From NCBI GenBank assembly GCA_030560485.1, contig JAKTTS010000190.1, forward strand, positions 1-26,583: a stretch of DNA of 26,583 nucleotides, read 5' to 3'. The notes below the pieces were generated by a model. The model saw only the letters and a list, made by a program, of their open reading frames with translations, was not told the origin of the DNA and did not search any database. Source of the DNA: Ascoidea tarda (nom. inval.). Taxonomy: Eukaryota; Ascomycota; Saccharomycetes; Ascoideales; Ascoideaceae. Of this stretch, positions 1 through 9,290 are shown piece by piece; the first letter of the stretch is position 1, and each line of letters starts with the position of its first letter. The position numbers and the translations under genes were made by a program.

Positions 1-476
1 CTCTTGGTGTTTTAAGTCGATATGCCCATACTCCAGCTCCCTTTCCGAACCGCTCCTGAAGTCGAAGATCATTTCGCGCCCAAACCGAAAACCGCCCACA
101 CCGGGCAACCTTGCAGTCTCGTGCCGGCTTTGCTTCGGTACACCTTGCGCTTTTGCGGCGCGCTACCATGCACCTTACCAAGCCCGTTGCTATTGTGCGT
201 GCTTCTGTGCACTTTCCTAGTCCGAACAGACACAAAACAAGTTTATTTAAACCAATATAAGCCAGTAAAAAGATATATAATAAAGCCACTGAGAAGACGT
301 AGCTGGAAAGTACAGTATTTAAATGAGAAAAAATAGAATACAAACAATAGGATACTGTTTATGTACATGCAATATAGGGACAAGTATGATAGGAATAGTG
401 ATAATGTGATAATGTGATAATGTGATAATGTGATAATGTGATTGTGTGGTAATGCTGCTGCTTAATCTGGAAATGC
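1..476. other. Left-edge intergenic region
   Basis: No gene is supportable here. The left 240 bases are GC-rich, like other promoters in this window, so they may belong to a gene transcribed leftwards beyond the edge. The right part is AT-rich 3' flank of the fumarate reductase gene. A 104-codon open frame (22-336, +) has no recognisable domain and its composition looks accidental. Confidence 0.5.
401..440. repeat. 8-bp tandem repeat (ATAATGTG)x5
   Basis: Five perfect ATAATGTG copies lie just beyond the stop codon of the fumarate reductase gene, with degenerate half-copies on both sides. It is probably a microsatellite in the 3' UTR. Confidence 0.9.
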
Positions 477-2557
477 TTAGCATTTTAAAAATGGCTCTTT
501 TCCCTTGATTCGTCCAATCACTGTGGTTGGGGCATATTTCAAAATCACATTATCATCGTGCAATATTCCAAATGCTTCGGTAGCGTCTTGTCCAGCAAAA
601 TTGATCAATGCATTCTTTCCCCCTGGGTGTAAATTGTAAAATGATGTGAGATCTAAAACAACATTTTTAACCACAACCCAACAACTCTCTTCACTATTAT
701 GCTTAGCAACCTCTTCCATGGTATATTCTTGGGGTGGAATTGTTAAAACTGTGTCTATTTTCAACGGTTGTTCTTCTCTAGTTGAATTGTTATTATTATT
801 ATTATTATTATTATTAAAATTACCTTGAGAGAAGAAATTTCCGGCTAATGTTTGATTATTGAAACTAACCACAATTTTATTAGGTTTTGAGGGATCTAAA
901 TTTAATAAGATTTCATTCATATCCATATTAAAGCTTGAATTTTTATTCATATTCATATTGTTCATACTATTTGGAGGAATTGGAGCTTGTATTGGCTTTT
1001 GATTGGATAAATTTTTTAACAAATACGAAGTGGCAGAATTCCCACTAACTCTACCGAAGCAAACACAAGCTAATAAACTTGATCCACCTAGTCTATTAAA
1101 CCCATGAATATTACCTGCCAATTCACCTGCTGCATATAACCCATACATTGGTTTTTCTGTTTCCTTTGAGACAACTCTTGCTTGGGGATCAATTTTGACA
1201 CCACCCATAGTAAAATGAACAACTCTGGTAATGATTGATACCTCAAAGGTATCATCTAAACTGAATGGAGTAGCAGGGAAAAACTTTTATCCAAATGGAT
1301 CAATGGTTCTTCTTGGATGTTTTACTTTATAATTAGAATATTTATTATAATTATCAAATTCAGTTTGCAAAACTTTTTTTTCGCATCCAATTTCTTTAAC
1401 TAGTTCTTCACCAGTAAATGTTTCCATTAATTTTCGACTTTTATAGTGTCTCACATGAAATGGTAGAGCTTTGACGGCCTTTGAGTTCATTATCAATCGG
1501 ATTGGACCCTTTACTTTAGTCATTTCATTGGAGACATAATCCCTTGTGCCTAGTTCGTCACAAAATCTTTTTCCATCAGCATCAATCATGATGGCCCCTT
1601 CACCTCTTAGTGCTTCACCTGCTAGAAATAAGAATTTTGAATTTTGATTTTTTGGATTGACTAAACCAGTGGGGTGAACCTGGACTTTATCTAAATCAAT
1701 ACCGATTCCACCAGCGTTAATAACCAATTTTTGACCATCTCCAGTAGCATGGTTACCATTGGTGGTTGGCAAGTGTAATAAATCTGGACGATATTTGGCT
1801 AGTAGGGAGTCATTGTTTTTATTGTTATAGTCAGCTGCATAACCGCCAGTGGCTAGAATGACAGGACCATAAATATTATAGGTTTGAAGTAATTTTTCAA
1901 ATTTTAAACCACTTATGATATCAGAATTTTCAGGGTCTTTAATTAATTCAATCACATTGGATCTGCTTGAAATATAAACTCTGGATGGATCCTCTTTCGC
2001 TAAAAACTCCAATTTTTCAATTAGAGCAAAAGTGATTTCCATTCCTGGAAATCTTGCACTCTTGCCTCTATGGGTTCTTGGTTGAGAGTGGCCACCTAAC
2101 CTTGAAACTAGAGATAAATCTAAATTGAAATTTTCCTCAAGCCAATCAATTGCAGAAGCAGACTGATACGTTAAAACCTTTGCAAGTTTTGGGTCACCTT
2201 GATTTTTACCAGATTTTAAAGTATCGTTAAGAAAATTTGAAGGAGAATCTTTAATATTTAAATCAATTTGGGTATTGGTTAAAGAACCATTGATTCCACT
2301 TGTTGCCTTGGTCGAATTGCCTCCAAAAAACGGTTGCTTGTCCAAAAGAACAACGTTGGAACCATTGATAAGACATTGATGAGCAGCGCTTAAACCAGCC
2401 AATCCACCACCTACAATAATTACCTGATTGGAAGAATTGAAATGGTTGTTGTTAGTCTTTGGAAACTAAAAGTGGTCGAAAAAATGGAAGAAGGAAAAAG
2501 AAAGGGATTACGTACTGGGTTCTTTGGAAGGTTTTCGAGTTCTAGAGTCTTTGTCAT
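477..2557 (-). CDS. Soluble fumarate reductase (OSM1/FRD1 family) with C-terminal cytochrome b5 domain; split by an intron and interrupted by one in-frame TAA
   Basis: An FAD-dependent fumarate reductase that would reduce fumarate to succinate and reoxidise reduced cofactors when oxygen is limiting. Exon 1 (2557-2516) encodes MTKTLELENLPKNP. Exon 2 (2423-477) opens with the FAD dinucleotide fold VIIVGGGLAGLSAAH, followed by GGNSTKATSGING. Catalytic landmarks of the Shewanella flavocytochrome c3/Osm1 family are present: HPTG, GEALRGEGA, GTRDYVS, VVHFTMGG and HGFNRLGG. An Asn-rich linker, with about ten consecutive Asn, leads to a cytochrome b5 domain with the HPGG haem-ligand motif and a second candidate His in GILHDD. 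S. cerevisiae Osm1 and Frd1 lack this domain. The frame is about 662 codons long. It is intact except for TAA at 1289-1287, between DPFG and KFFPATPF, where a Lys codon (AAA) would fit. It could be a null allele, an assembly error, a recent pseudogene or a read-through case. The family assignment is secure; functionality is not. Confidence 0.88.
2424..2515 (-). other. Spliceosomal intron of the fumarate reductase gene (92 nt)
   Basis: The donor is GTACGT (from 2515), the branch-point-like GACTAAC lies at 2457-2451, and the acceptor is CAG ending at 2424. Without splicing, the frame encoding the FAD motif runs back into a TAG with no ATG. Splicing at these sites joins a 14-codon ATG exon in frame exactly at VIIVGGG. 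The 92-nt length is not a multiple of three. Confidence 0.88.
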
Positions 2558-4546
2558 TTTGATCTGAGAATTGATAGACTGAGATAAGATAAAAAAACAA
2601 AGAACAAAGGAAAAGACACAATAAAATGATGAAGACGCTGATAGATCTTAATATAGTATTGATGTATATATTTATATTACAAATTGAATGAATAAGAAAA
2701 GAAAAATAATAAAATTGAAAATTATTCATTCATCTTGGGGCTATTTAAAGGAATATGGAAAATTTTAGATTGAAATTGGAAATTAGATTCTTATGAATGG
2801 GTGAAATTTTAAACATGAAAAAATATAACTGAATAAACAAAAGACCTTATCAAGCTCAACTTTTCCATCTCAGTCAGTGCTGTAGATGATGCTTTGCAAT
2901 GCACTTCTGTCGTGCTGACGCGCGGATGTTCTGTTTCCAGAGGCTGCTTCTCGCACTGGGCGCTCAGCGGACGCTGTTTTATCTCTTTGTAAAAGGGAGA
3001 GGATGTGCGTGTGTCTCTGCAATATGCGCGGTGGTGTACAGTAGTCCGCATACACACGCCTAAGGTAGCAGGGCTATATAGAAAACGATGATGGAGTCTG
3101 TTTCTGGTGGAGAAATTGGAGCTGTTTCCCACCAAAAAGTGATTTTTTGCTGGAAAGAGTGTTTATTACCAGAGAGACTGCGCAGTGTCTAGCCAAAATT
3201 AGCTGGAAATGGGACCAGCATAGTCAATGTTGCAACCAGAAACCCTCAAGTAGGGTGTTTGAAAATTGAATATCATTCACCTTATTGAATATCATTTAGC
3301 TCACTACAACCACAGCCAGAGATTTGCCGATTTCAAAATCATTATTAAGGAATTAAGAGCAGAGAAATCAACACAGGACTGCCTGCAAAAAAATAAAATA
3401 AATAATATTGGAGGAAGCTTAATTTTTTTCTATTATGCTCTGTTCCGGCTTCCCTTCATCGCTATTGGTGAATATACTGCCTGTGGCTCCAATTGTTGGG
3501 TTTTGCCTACACCAGCCAATTCGTGGTAATCAGAGACCATAAGCAATTGTGCTGTGATGGTTGTTTTTTTGGCTCAGCAACTGGGAGAAAGAACAGTGTT
3601 ATGGGGTGGAAACAAATCAATGACAAGCGATTCAAATCTGGTAATATGGGAATGTTTATCTCTATCTAAGATAAAGTAATGCAATTTTTTTGTCTTCTCT
3701 TGGGAAACAGCTTTATTGCAACAGGCAGATTTTTTCAAGAATCGGATACGAAGCCATAGGAAGATATATTGGTGAATTGTTATCAGCTTGGTCAGTTTGG
3801 AACATATGTAATTACTCTTTCTGGTTTCAAACTCCTGGTAACAACTGTAATCCGGAAATTCAGTACAAAAACACAGTATAAGAATATGATCTTATCTCGA
3901 AGGTGAAGGACTTAAAACTCATAAGAAATTGACAACAGTATAAAGTGGATTGAATAAAGTAGATTTAATAAAGTAAATTTAATAAAGTGAGTTAGTTTAG
4001 TGAAATAATTTTGTTTGTTTGTTTTTTATTTGACAGGATTGGATTGTAAGGCTATTTACAGTTACAATATTTTTTAATATTTTATATTTTATTGTTTTGT
4101 GTTCGTGATATAGAGAGTGAAGCCTGTAGGGAATATTCAAATTAAGTTAGTTTTGTATTTATTTAATTTTATATTTATTTAATTTTGTATTTAGTTAGCA
4201 TAAAAAGTAAGAGTGTTAAAGGGCTGGAATATTTAAAATGGCCAGATTTTTTTTTTTTGTTATTCCTCAAATATGTTGAGATTACTACAAGTAAGTCTGT
4301 GAGATTTACAAACTAAATAAGTACGTGAATAAGTAACTGAGTAAAGGAAGAGTGTTAATTTACTTATATTTGATCCTACAGTATAGTATAGAGAAGAGAG
4401 ATAAGTCTTTGATAAATGATTTAATTCGGGTGTTTCAAAGCTTAACTTAATTTAGAAAAGCAGCAATAAACAAAAAAAAACACCCACTAAAACTGAAATC
4501 TGAAATTAAGATAAAAAAGAAAAGAAAAGATTTAGTTTAATTTGGA
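2558..4546. other. Long intergenic region with a GC-rich promoter-like island
   Basis: The first few hundred bases should be the promoter of the leftward fumarate reductase gene; a TATA-like TTTAAATAG (minus strand) lies near 2740-2750. A GC-rich stretch (about 2880-3080), with a CTATATAG box near 3073-3080, looks like a promoter but faces no gene I can identify. From 3140 to 3900 composition is mixed. Three open frames (2809-3135 -, 3266-3529 +, 3690-3881 +) match no family I know. Two small inverted repeats (3202/3219 and 3242/3256) and a direct repeat (3265-3296) are present. From 3940 to 4546 the sequence is AT-rich low complexity. A short unannotated gene or an ncRNA cannot be excluded. 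Confidence 0.5.
3265..3296. repeat. 13-bp direct repeat ATTGAATATCATT, 19-bp period
   Basis: Two perfect copies of ATTGAATATCATT (3265-3277 and 3284-3296) are separated by six bases in the unassigned interval. Confidence 0.9.
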
Positions 4547-5638
4547 TTAGAAAATATTAAATATTTTAAAAACAGAAATAAAGATCACACCAACTGTTAG
4601 TTTTTTACTCAAACGTAGACCCATCCAGTTGTTTAAATAACACAATTCAGTCAAATTATACCATTTATAAAAGAGAAATCTCTTAATGCCTAAGTTTGAG
4701 AAATTCGAAGGGTATAATCTTTGTAGTTGAGATAATTTTAGATGAAGATACTCGTTTCTAGAATCTTCAGACTTGTTGGAATCTTTGAAATCTTTGGAAT
4801 CTCTGGAATCAATAATTGTTATATCGGTATAATTATCTAGCAATTCCTTTAAATGATCAGGATTATCAGTGATGACACCCTTGACATAAGGAAAATTGAT
4901 TGCACAGATCAAATCTTGTTTGGTATTAACAGTCCAAAAATAAAGATCTAGTTTTTTTTTATCGCATTGTTCAATTAAAAAGTTCTTCATAAACGAATCG
5001 TTTTTCAAATTTTTGGAAAATAGATTGCTGTCCCAGGTTGAAAGATGGAGAAGTGACACACCTTTGATTTTTAAGCCATCGTCTTGTTTATCACTTAGTT
5101 CCAACAATTTCAATGAAACCTTGGGCGAGAAACTGATGTTGATGATCTCGAATCCTTTTAACAAGTCGTTTTGAATAGCATAGGAGTAAAAATTCAAGTC
5201 CCACAAACCGAACTGAATCTTGGGAACCCAGAACTCCCTGTCTGCATTAAAAGACAACAAATCACTCAAAATTATGTCCAAGATCTTCAAGTTGTTTGAT
5301 CTCTTGACATCTAGCATGATCTTTAACTTTGAATTTTCTGGCTTTAGAAACCAGGCAATCAACTGCTTGAAGGTGGGCATGGACTCATGGGGCTCTTTGT
5401 TTGTTCTGATAGCCTGCAACTGTTCCAAGGTGGACTCGTAGATGTTCAAGTCGTCAGAAAAGACTCTTCCAGTCTTTGAGTCATGGCAAATAACAACCAC
5501 ATCGTCCTTTGAGAGCTGGACATCAGTCTCGATAATATCGCAGCCGGCGTTTCTGGCCTGGGTGAAGGAGAGCAAAGTGTTCTCGGGAAATAGTCTTCTG
5601 AAGCCTCTGTGGCCAATGCACAAGGGCTTGGAGGTCAT
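4547..5638 (-). CDS. PGC1: Phosphatidylglycerol phospholipase C (glycerophosphodiester phosphodiesterase family)
   Basis: The 363-residue protein belongs to the glycerophosphodiester phosphodiesterase TIM-barrel family and resembles yeast Pgc1, which degrades phosphatidylglycerol to diacylglycerol and limits its level in mitochondria and lipid droplets. The N terminus shows the signature GHRGFRRLFPENT (His10), the metal ligands in IIETDVQ (Glu37, Asp39) and the second catalytic His in CHDSKTGR (His52). LYFWTVN and GVITDNPD near the C-terminal end of the barrel are also typical. A hydrophobic C-terminal segment matches the membrane anchor of Pgc1. The start is the ATG at 5638, two residues longer than the yeast N terminus; the frame continues upstream only through a non-ATG codon. 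A Ser/Asp/Lys-rich insert (DSRDSKDFKDSNKSEDS) follows the barrel. The gene is divergent from the DUF1992 gene, about 210 bp apart. Confidence 0.9.
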   Translation of the reverse strand: MTSKPLCIGHRGFRRLFPENTLLSFTQARNAGCDIIETDVQLSKDDVVVICHDSKTGRVFSDDLNIYESTLEQLQAIRTNKEPHESMPTFKQLIAWFLKPENSKLKIMLDVKRSNNLKILDIILSDLLSFNADREFWVPKIQFGLWDLNFYSYAIQNDLLKGFEIINISFSPKVSLKLLELSDKQDDGLKIKGVSLLHLSTWDSNLFSKNLKNDSFMKNFLIEQCDKKKLDLYFWTVNTKQDLICAINFPYVKGVITDNPDHLKELLDNYTDITIIDSRDSKDFKDSNKSEDSRNEYLHLKLSQLQRLYPSNFSNLGIKRFLFYKWYNLTELCYLNNWMGLRLSKKLTVGVIFISVFKIFNIF

Positions 5639-5849
5639 TCTGGAGGTGCAAAAGAACAAAGCAATGGCAAAGTTGGCAGGAAGAACAGCTGGGGGCGACG
5701 AGGGTTATAAAGGAAACAGACGAAGGCTAGAGATAAGCAGAGGCTATCACATGGAAGCATGGTGAGACAAAAGCAGCGTCAGTCAGAGCCAACGTGGGTT
5801 GGAGGCTCTTCTCCGGAAGCAGCAGCAGCTGGGTTGCCACCGAGCTTCC
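5639..5849. promoter_or_regulatory. Short divergent promoter between PGC1 and the DUF1992 gene
   Basis: About 210 bp serves both directions. TTATAAAG near 5704-5711 is TATA-like. An ATG at 5751 opens a five-codon upstream frame, and one at 5759 opens a frame overlapping the DUF1992 start in another register. They matter only if transcription begins upstream of them. Confidence 0.5.
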
Positions 5850-7097
5850 ATGTGCAAGCTAAAGCTGATGCCAATGAGTGTGAGAAGCCAGAGCCTCTGG
5901 GGCAGCTCGTCAGCTCGCCCCTTCATCCTTAACAGGTTCCTCTCCAGGTCTCTCAGCAGCAAGACTTCTGACGAGGGCTACATGAAAAGAAGGCTTGAAC
6001 AGCTAGCCGAGGAGTCCTTTTTGAAGAACAGCAAATTTTTCAAGAAGCACGAGAAGCAAATATACATCAGCGAAAAGATCCCCAAGAACATCGACAAGTT
6101 CTCGAAGGACAACGCCTTGAGTGCTCCCTGGACCGGCGAGGAATCAGTCCACGATGCCAATCTCAGAATGTTGGTGGATTCCCACAAGCCATTGAAACAG
6201 AAGATGCCAGGAAATGGGCCTTTGAAGATGCCAATAGCAAAGAGAAAAAGTGTTTCTGATCGATTCTCTGAAGCAAGAGAAAAATCATTGGACTACTCGT
6301 TATCAAAACTATCCAAAGCAAAGTCACCACGAGAGGAGGAAGACGATGGCTTTAAAGAAATGTACAGAGAAAGATTGCTAGGTCCTGAACTATTGGGCCC
6401 AACTTCTTTCGCCTCCACCATAAGTGCTATCTCTAGTTTAGCTGATGAGAGAATAGAAGAAGCTCGAAAAAGAGGCGAGTTTGATAATTTGCCAAACAGA
6501 GGCAAGCCTATGGCGTCTAATCCTCACCAGTCCAACCCTCACTTAGATCGAACAGAATACCATATGAACAATATACTAATCAAACAAGACATTGTTCCCC
6601 CTTGGATCGAAAAGCAGACTTCTGTTGATCTTCAAATAAAGCACTTTCGACAAGGCTTACAGAAAAAATGGAGATCAAGAGCCATCAATCTGGTCATTGA
6701 GAACAACAAGAATTCAAACAATCAGCAGAAATTGCAAATAATGCAATCGTTTGCTGATAACGAAATCAACAAAACTGGCCCACTACTACGAGATTTTGCT
6801 TGGGAAAACTCTCAAAAGTCGTCTCTAACACCTACTCTCAGATCCCTCAACGATACCATCAGAGGCTATAACTTGATGGCTCCCATGCCCTCCCAAAAGT
6901 TCTATCTTCTTGAGGACAGAGAACTCCAGAGATGCTACAAAGAAACTGCTCCTCATCTCGTTGATGCATTGAAGAGACACTTGATGGGGTCCTCCTCCTC
7001 CACCCCACAGATCAAAATCAGCCCAGCTACTTATATTCCACAGTCGACAAACACCTCCTCTGTCTCTTCTCTATTCTGGAAAATGTTCAGCAAGTAA
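5850..7097 (+). CDS. DUF1992 (DnaJ homologue subfamily C member 28 conserved domain) protein, probably mitochondrial
   Basis: The 415-residue protein has a DUF1992 domain at about residues 183-270: a helical SFASTISAISSLADERIEEA segment, RKRGEFDNLPNRGKP, then the NPHLDRTEYHMNNIL and PPWIEKQ signatures, ending near FRQGLQKKW. This domain is found in human DNAJC28 and bacterial proteins; its biochemical function is unknown, and there is no J domain here. I chose the first ATG (5850). It gives an N terminus rich in Arg, Ser and Leu and lacking acidic residues for about 35 positions, as expected of a mitochondrial presequence. The 5' third of the gene is richer in GC than the rest. Domain membership is well supported; the role is not known. 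Confidence 0.82.
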   Translation: MCKLKLMPMSVRSQSLWGSSSARPFILNRFLSRSLSSKTSDEGYMKRRLEQLAEESFLKNSKFFKKHEKQIYISEKIPKNIDKFSKDNALSAPWTGEESVHDANLRMLVDSHKPLKQKMPGNGPLKMPIAKRKSVSDRFSEAREKSLDYSLSKLSKAKSPREEEDDGFKEMYRERLLGPELLGPTSFASTISAISSLADERIEEARKRGEFDNLPNRGKPMASNPHQSNPHLDRTEYHMNNILIKQDIVPPWIEKQTSVDLQIKHFRQGLQKKWRSRAINLVIENNKNSNNQQKLQIMQSFADNEINKTGPLLRDFAWENSQKSSLTPTLRSLNDTIRGYNLMAPMPSQKFYLLEDRELQRCYKETAPHLVDALKRHLMGSSSSTPQIKISPATYIPQSTNTSSVSSLFWKMFSK

Positions 7098-7436
7098 AAA
7101 CCATCTTAAATGCATCCAATCTCGTGTAGAAGCCTGTTGATATGTATTTGCAAATATTCACCAATAAAAACTTCCACCCAACACCTTTGTGTTAACAAAT
7201 TATGGCGGCTTAAAAGGTTAAACAGCCTTCAACCACATGAACAAGTTTAGCAGTTAGCCATACTTTCCTGTAGAAATGCTTCTTTTGCTGGAACCTCCTG
7301 TTGAATGAACTGTCAAATCACGTCGCTGCTGCTTTCGATTTGTTAGAGAAAGACAATCTAGCTTATTATCCATTTGACCAGCCAAATTGAAATGCTGACC
7401 ATTAAATCTAGTGTATAGCTTCATATCTTTCTTGCT
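7098..7436. other. Intergenic region between the DUF1992 and BMT genes
   Basis: It holds the 3' flank of one gene and the promoter of the next, both on the plus strand. A 62-codon minus frame here looks accidental. I see no RNA gene or distinct regulatory motif. Confidence 0.5.
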
Positions 7437-9290
7437 ATGCAAATGATAAATATCAACTTTACTTTGAAAAAAAGATTTATTAAAAACAAATACTTGTTTA
7501 TATTTATCTTAATATTCTTTTTAATCATATTCAATTTCTTAAAAGTTTTCCTATACCAAGATGATGCTCATTATGCTTTTAATAAATTAACTCGTCCAAG
7601 ACTATCTGCTTCTTTCAACACTCCAATCGGCCAATCGATCAAATCACTAAATTACATTGATTATTACATTGAAAGCTTTAAAAGTTTTAAAAGTTTTACA
7701 ATATTTGAACAACAAACTTCACTAAAACAAAATCCTTTTGTTCCATCATATTCGTGCTCTTCACTTTCTCAAAATGATTCGATACAGGTTTCTATCCCAA
7801 AGATTACATTAACAAATCACTCAAATTTAAAAAAATTTAGAAAAATTGTAATGGATTCCAAGTATAAAGACATATTTAACGATGACTACTCCAAATTCAA
7901 AACCGAGGATCAGATTGTTGATGCAAATTGGTATCAATATAGTGGCTCATCGGTCTTTATCAAAAAATTGAATATTAATATTATGATTAGTAGAATTGCC
8001 TACTCAATTATTGGTGTTAAGAATTATCCGATTACAAGTTTTTTATCTGTTCAGCTTTTTGATAATAATTGGAAAGAATTGGATTATTTTCCAAATAACA
8101 TAATAAAGGACAAGTTTCCCACAATTTTAAATATTCCATTTTATTATCATACTAATAAAGGAGCTAAATATTTTGGACCCGAAGATCCCAGAGTTATACT
8201 AAAACCCAATTTTATAAATGATAATATTGAAGAAGAGCCTGTGATTATCTTTAATATGGATTTAGGCGATAACAATGATAACATCAGAGCTATGCATGCG
8301 TATTTACCATTTCAAAAGCATTTAATTCATTTTAAAATAATCGGGGAAACCGTTAAAAAAAAGGAAAAAAACTGGAAACCTTTTATTGATGAAAAAGATT
8401 ATCTAGACAATAACCATTTAATTGAAATTAAATATCAAATTGGAGTCAATTCAAAATTTGGGTATATTAATTTTATCTATAATATATCGCCATTGACTAT
8501 ATTAAAATGCAATTTAGACAATGGGTTATGTGTAAAAACCTATCAAGAATTAGCTGATATGGATGAAAATAGTAATGAAAACAATGAAATCAGTGTTATG
8601 AGAGGAGGTACAAATTTATTTCCCTTAAAGGGGTTATTAAGAGAGAAATTTAATAATAATTTGCAGGAAATATTAAAGAATAAGTTTGAAAGAAAGGATA
8701 TTTGGATTGGGTTTGCAAAGACCCATTTGAAAAATTGTGGATGTGGTGAAAGAATATATAGGCCACATTTATTTCTTTTCAGTAAAGAAAATGATGAAAA
8801 TGGTGAAAAAAATGAAAATGAAAATGAAAATGAAAATGAAAAAGAGAAATACGAAATTGAGTTAATCAGTTCGAGCATTGATTTTAATATTGAAGTATTA
8901 TCTTGGGATGAAGAATTACCAAGTGATCAAGCATGTTTTTCGAAATTCAGTGTTTTAATGCCCAATAGTGTAGCATATTGGGATTTAGTTGGTGGTGAAT
9001 ATACAGAGGAAGATTATATGGGGATAACATTGTCTGAATCGGATTCCAATGTTATCATTATACATGTCAGAGGTATATTAAACTATTTATTAAATTCTTT
9101 AAATAAAGAAAAAACAACATATATAGATAAGAAAGAGAATGGTCAAGATAAAGGAAAGAAGAAAGAAAAAAAGAATAATCTTCTAGTTGAAATAGAATCA
9201 AGTAAGATAGTTGAATGTGTAATTGAAAAAGCTAAAAGGTATTGTAAAGAGTATGGATTTACTCATAAAAAGATGGAGAATCTTGATTGA
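7437..9290 (+). CDS. Beta-1,2-mannosyltransferase family protein (BMT/WRY type, GT91-like)
   Basis: A 617-residue type II membrane protein. A short basic cytosolic end (KKRFIKNK) precedes one hydrophobic anchor at about residues 19-38, and the remainder would be lumenal (Golgi). It resembles the Candida albicans and Komagataella BMT family, which adds beta-1,2-linked mannose to cell-wall mannan and glycolipids. Family-like blocks are YFGPEDPRVIL (near residue 245), FNMDLGDNNDNIRAMHAYLPF, and CGCGERIYRPHLFLF (near residue 433). A Glu/Asn-rich repeat (NENENENENE, a GAAAAT hexamer array near 8806-8841) follows the CGCG block. S. cerevisiae has no such gene. The gene is strongly AT-rich. The family call rests on remembered motifs; the exact linkage and acceptor cannot be inferred. 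Confidence 0.75.
   Translation: MQMININFTLKKRFIKNKYLFIFILIFFLIIFNFLKVFLYQDDAHYAFNKLTRPRLSASFNTPIGQSIKSLNYIDYYIESFKSFKSFTIFEQQTSLKQNPFVPSYSCSSLSQNDSIQVSIPKITLTNHSNLKKFRKIVMDSKYKDIFNDDYSKFKTEDQIVDANWYQYSGSSVFIKKLNINIMISRIAYSIIGVKNYPITSFLSVQLFDNNWKELDYFPNNIIKDKFPTILNIPFYYHTNKGAKYFGPEDPRVILKPNFINDNIEEEPVIIFNMDLGDNNDNIRAMHAYLPFQKHLIHFKIIGETVKKKEKNWKPFIDEKDYLDNNHLIEIKYQIGVNSKFGYINFIYNISPLTILKCNLDNGLCVKTYQELADMDENSNENNEISVMRGGTNLFPLKGLLREKFNNNLQEILKNKFERKDIWIGFAKTHLKNCGCGERIYRPHLFLFSKENDENGEKNENENENENEKEKYEIELISSSIDFNIEVLSWDEELPSDQACFSKFSVLMPNSVAYWDLVGGEYTEEDYMGITLSESDSNVIIIHVRGILNYLLNSLNKEKTTYIDKKENGQDKGKKKEKKNNLLVEIESSKIVECVIEKAKRYCKEYGFTHKKMENLD

Noticed and set aside
22-336. 104-codon plus-strand open frame at the left edge
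   Set aside because: No recognised domain; it spans a change from GC-rich to AT-rich sequence and looks like promoter DNA read as protein.
2508-2729. 73-codon minus frame overlapping the fumarate reductase first exon
   Set aside because: Hydrophobic translation of AT-rich 5' flank. The spliced 14-codon exon in another frame joins correctly to the FAD motif; this one does not.
2809-3135. 108-codon minus frame in the GC-rich island
   Set aside because: No family resemblance; the open frame is explained by GC content.
3228-3723. Possible solo LTR: TGTTGCAA and TTGCAACA form 8-bp inverted ends about 496 bp apart
   Set aside because: The flanking five bases do not form a matching target duplication and there is no second copy in the window. 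Such an inverted pair can arise by chance in 2 kb.
3266-3881. Two plus frames (87 and 63 codons) with aromatic-rich translations
   Set aside because: They briefly suggested a transporter fragment, but I could match no family motif and there is no start or splice signal linking them.
8543-8878. 111-codon minus frame opposite the BMT gene
   Set aside because: Shadow of the GAAAAT repeat and coding sequence on the other strand.
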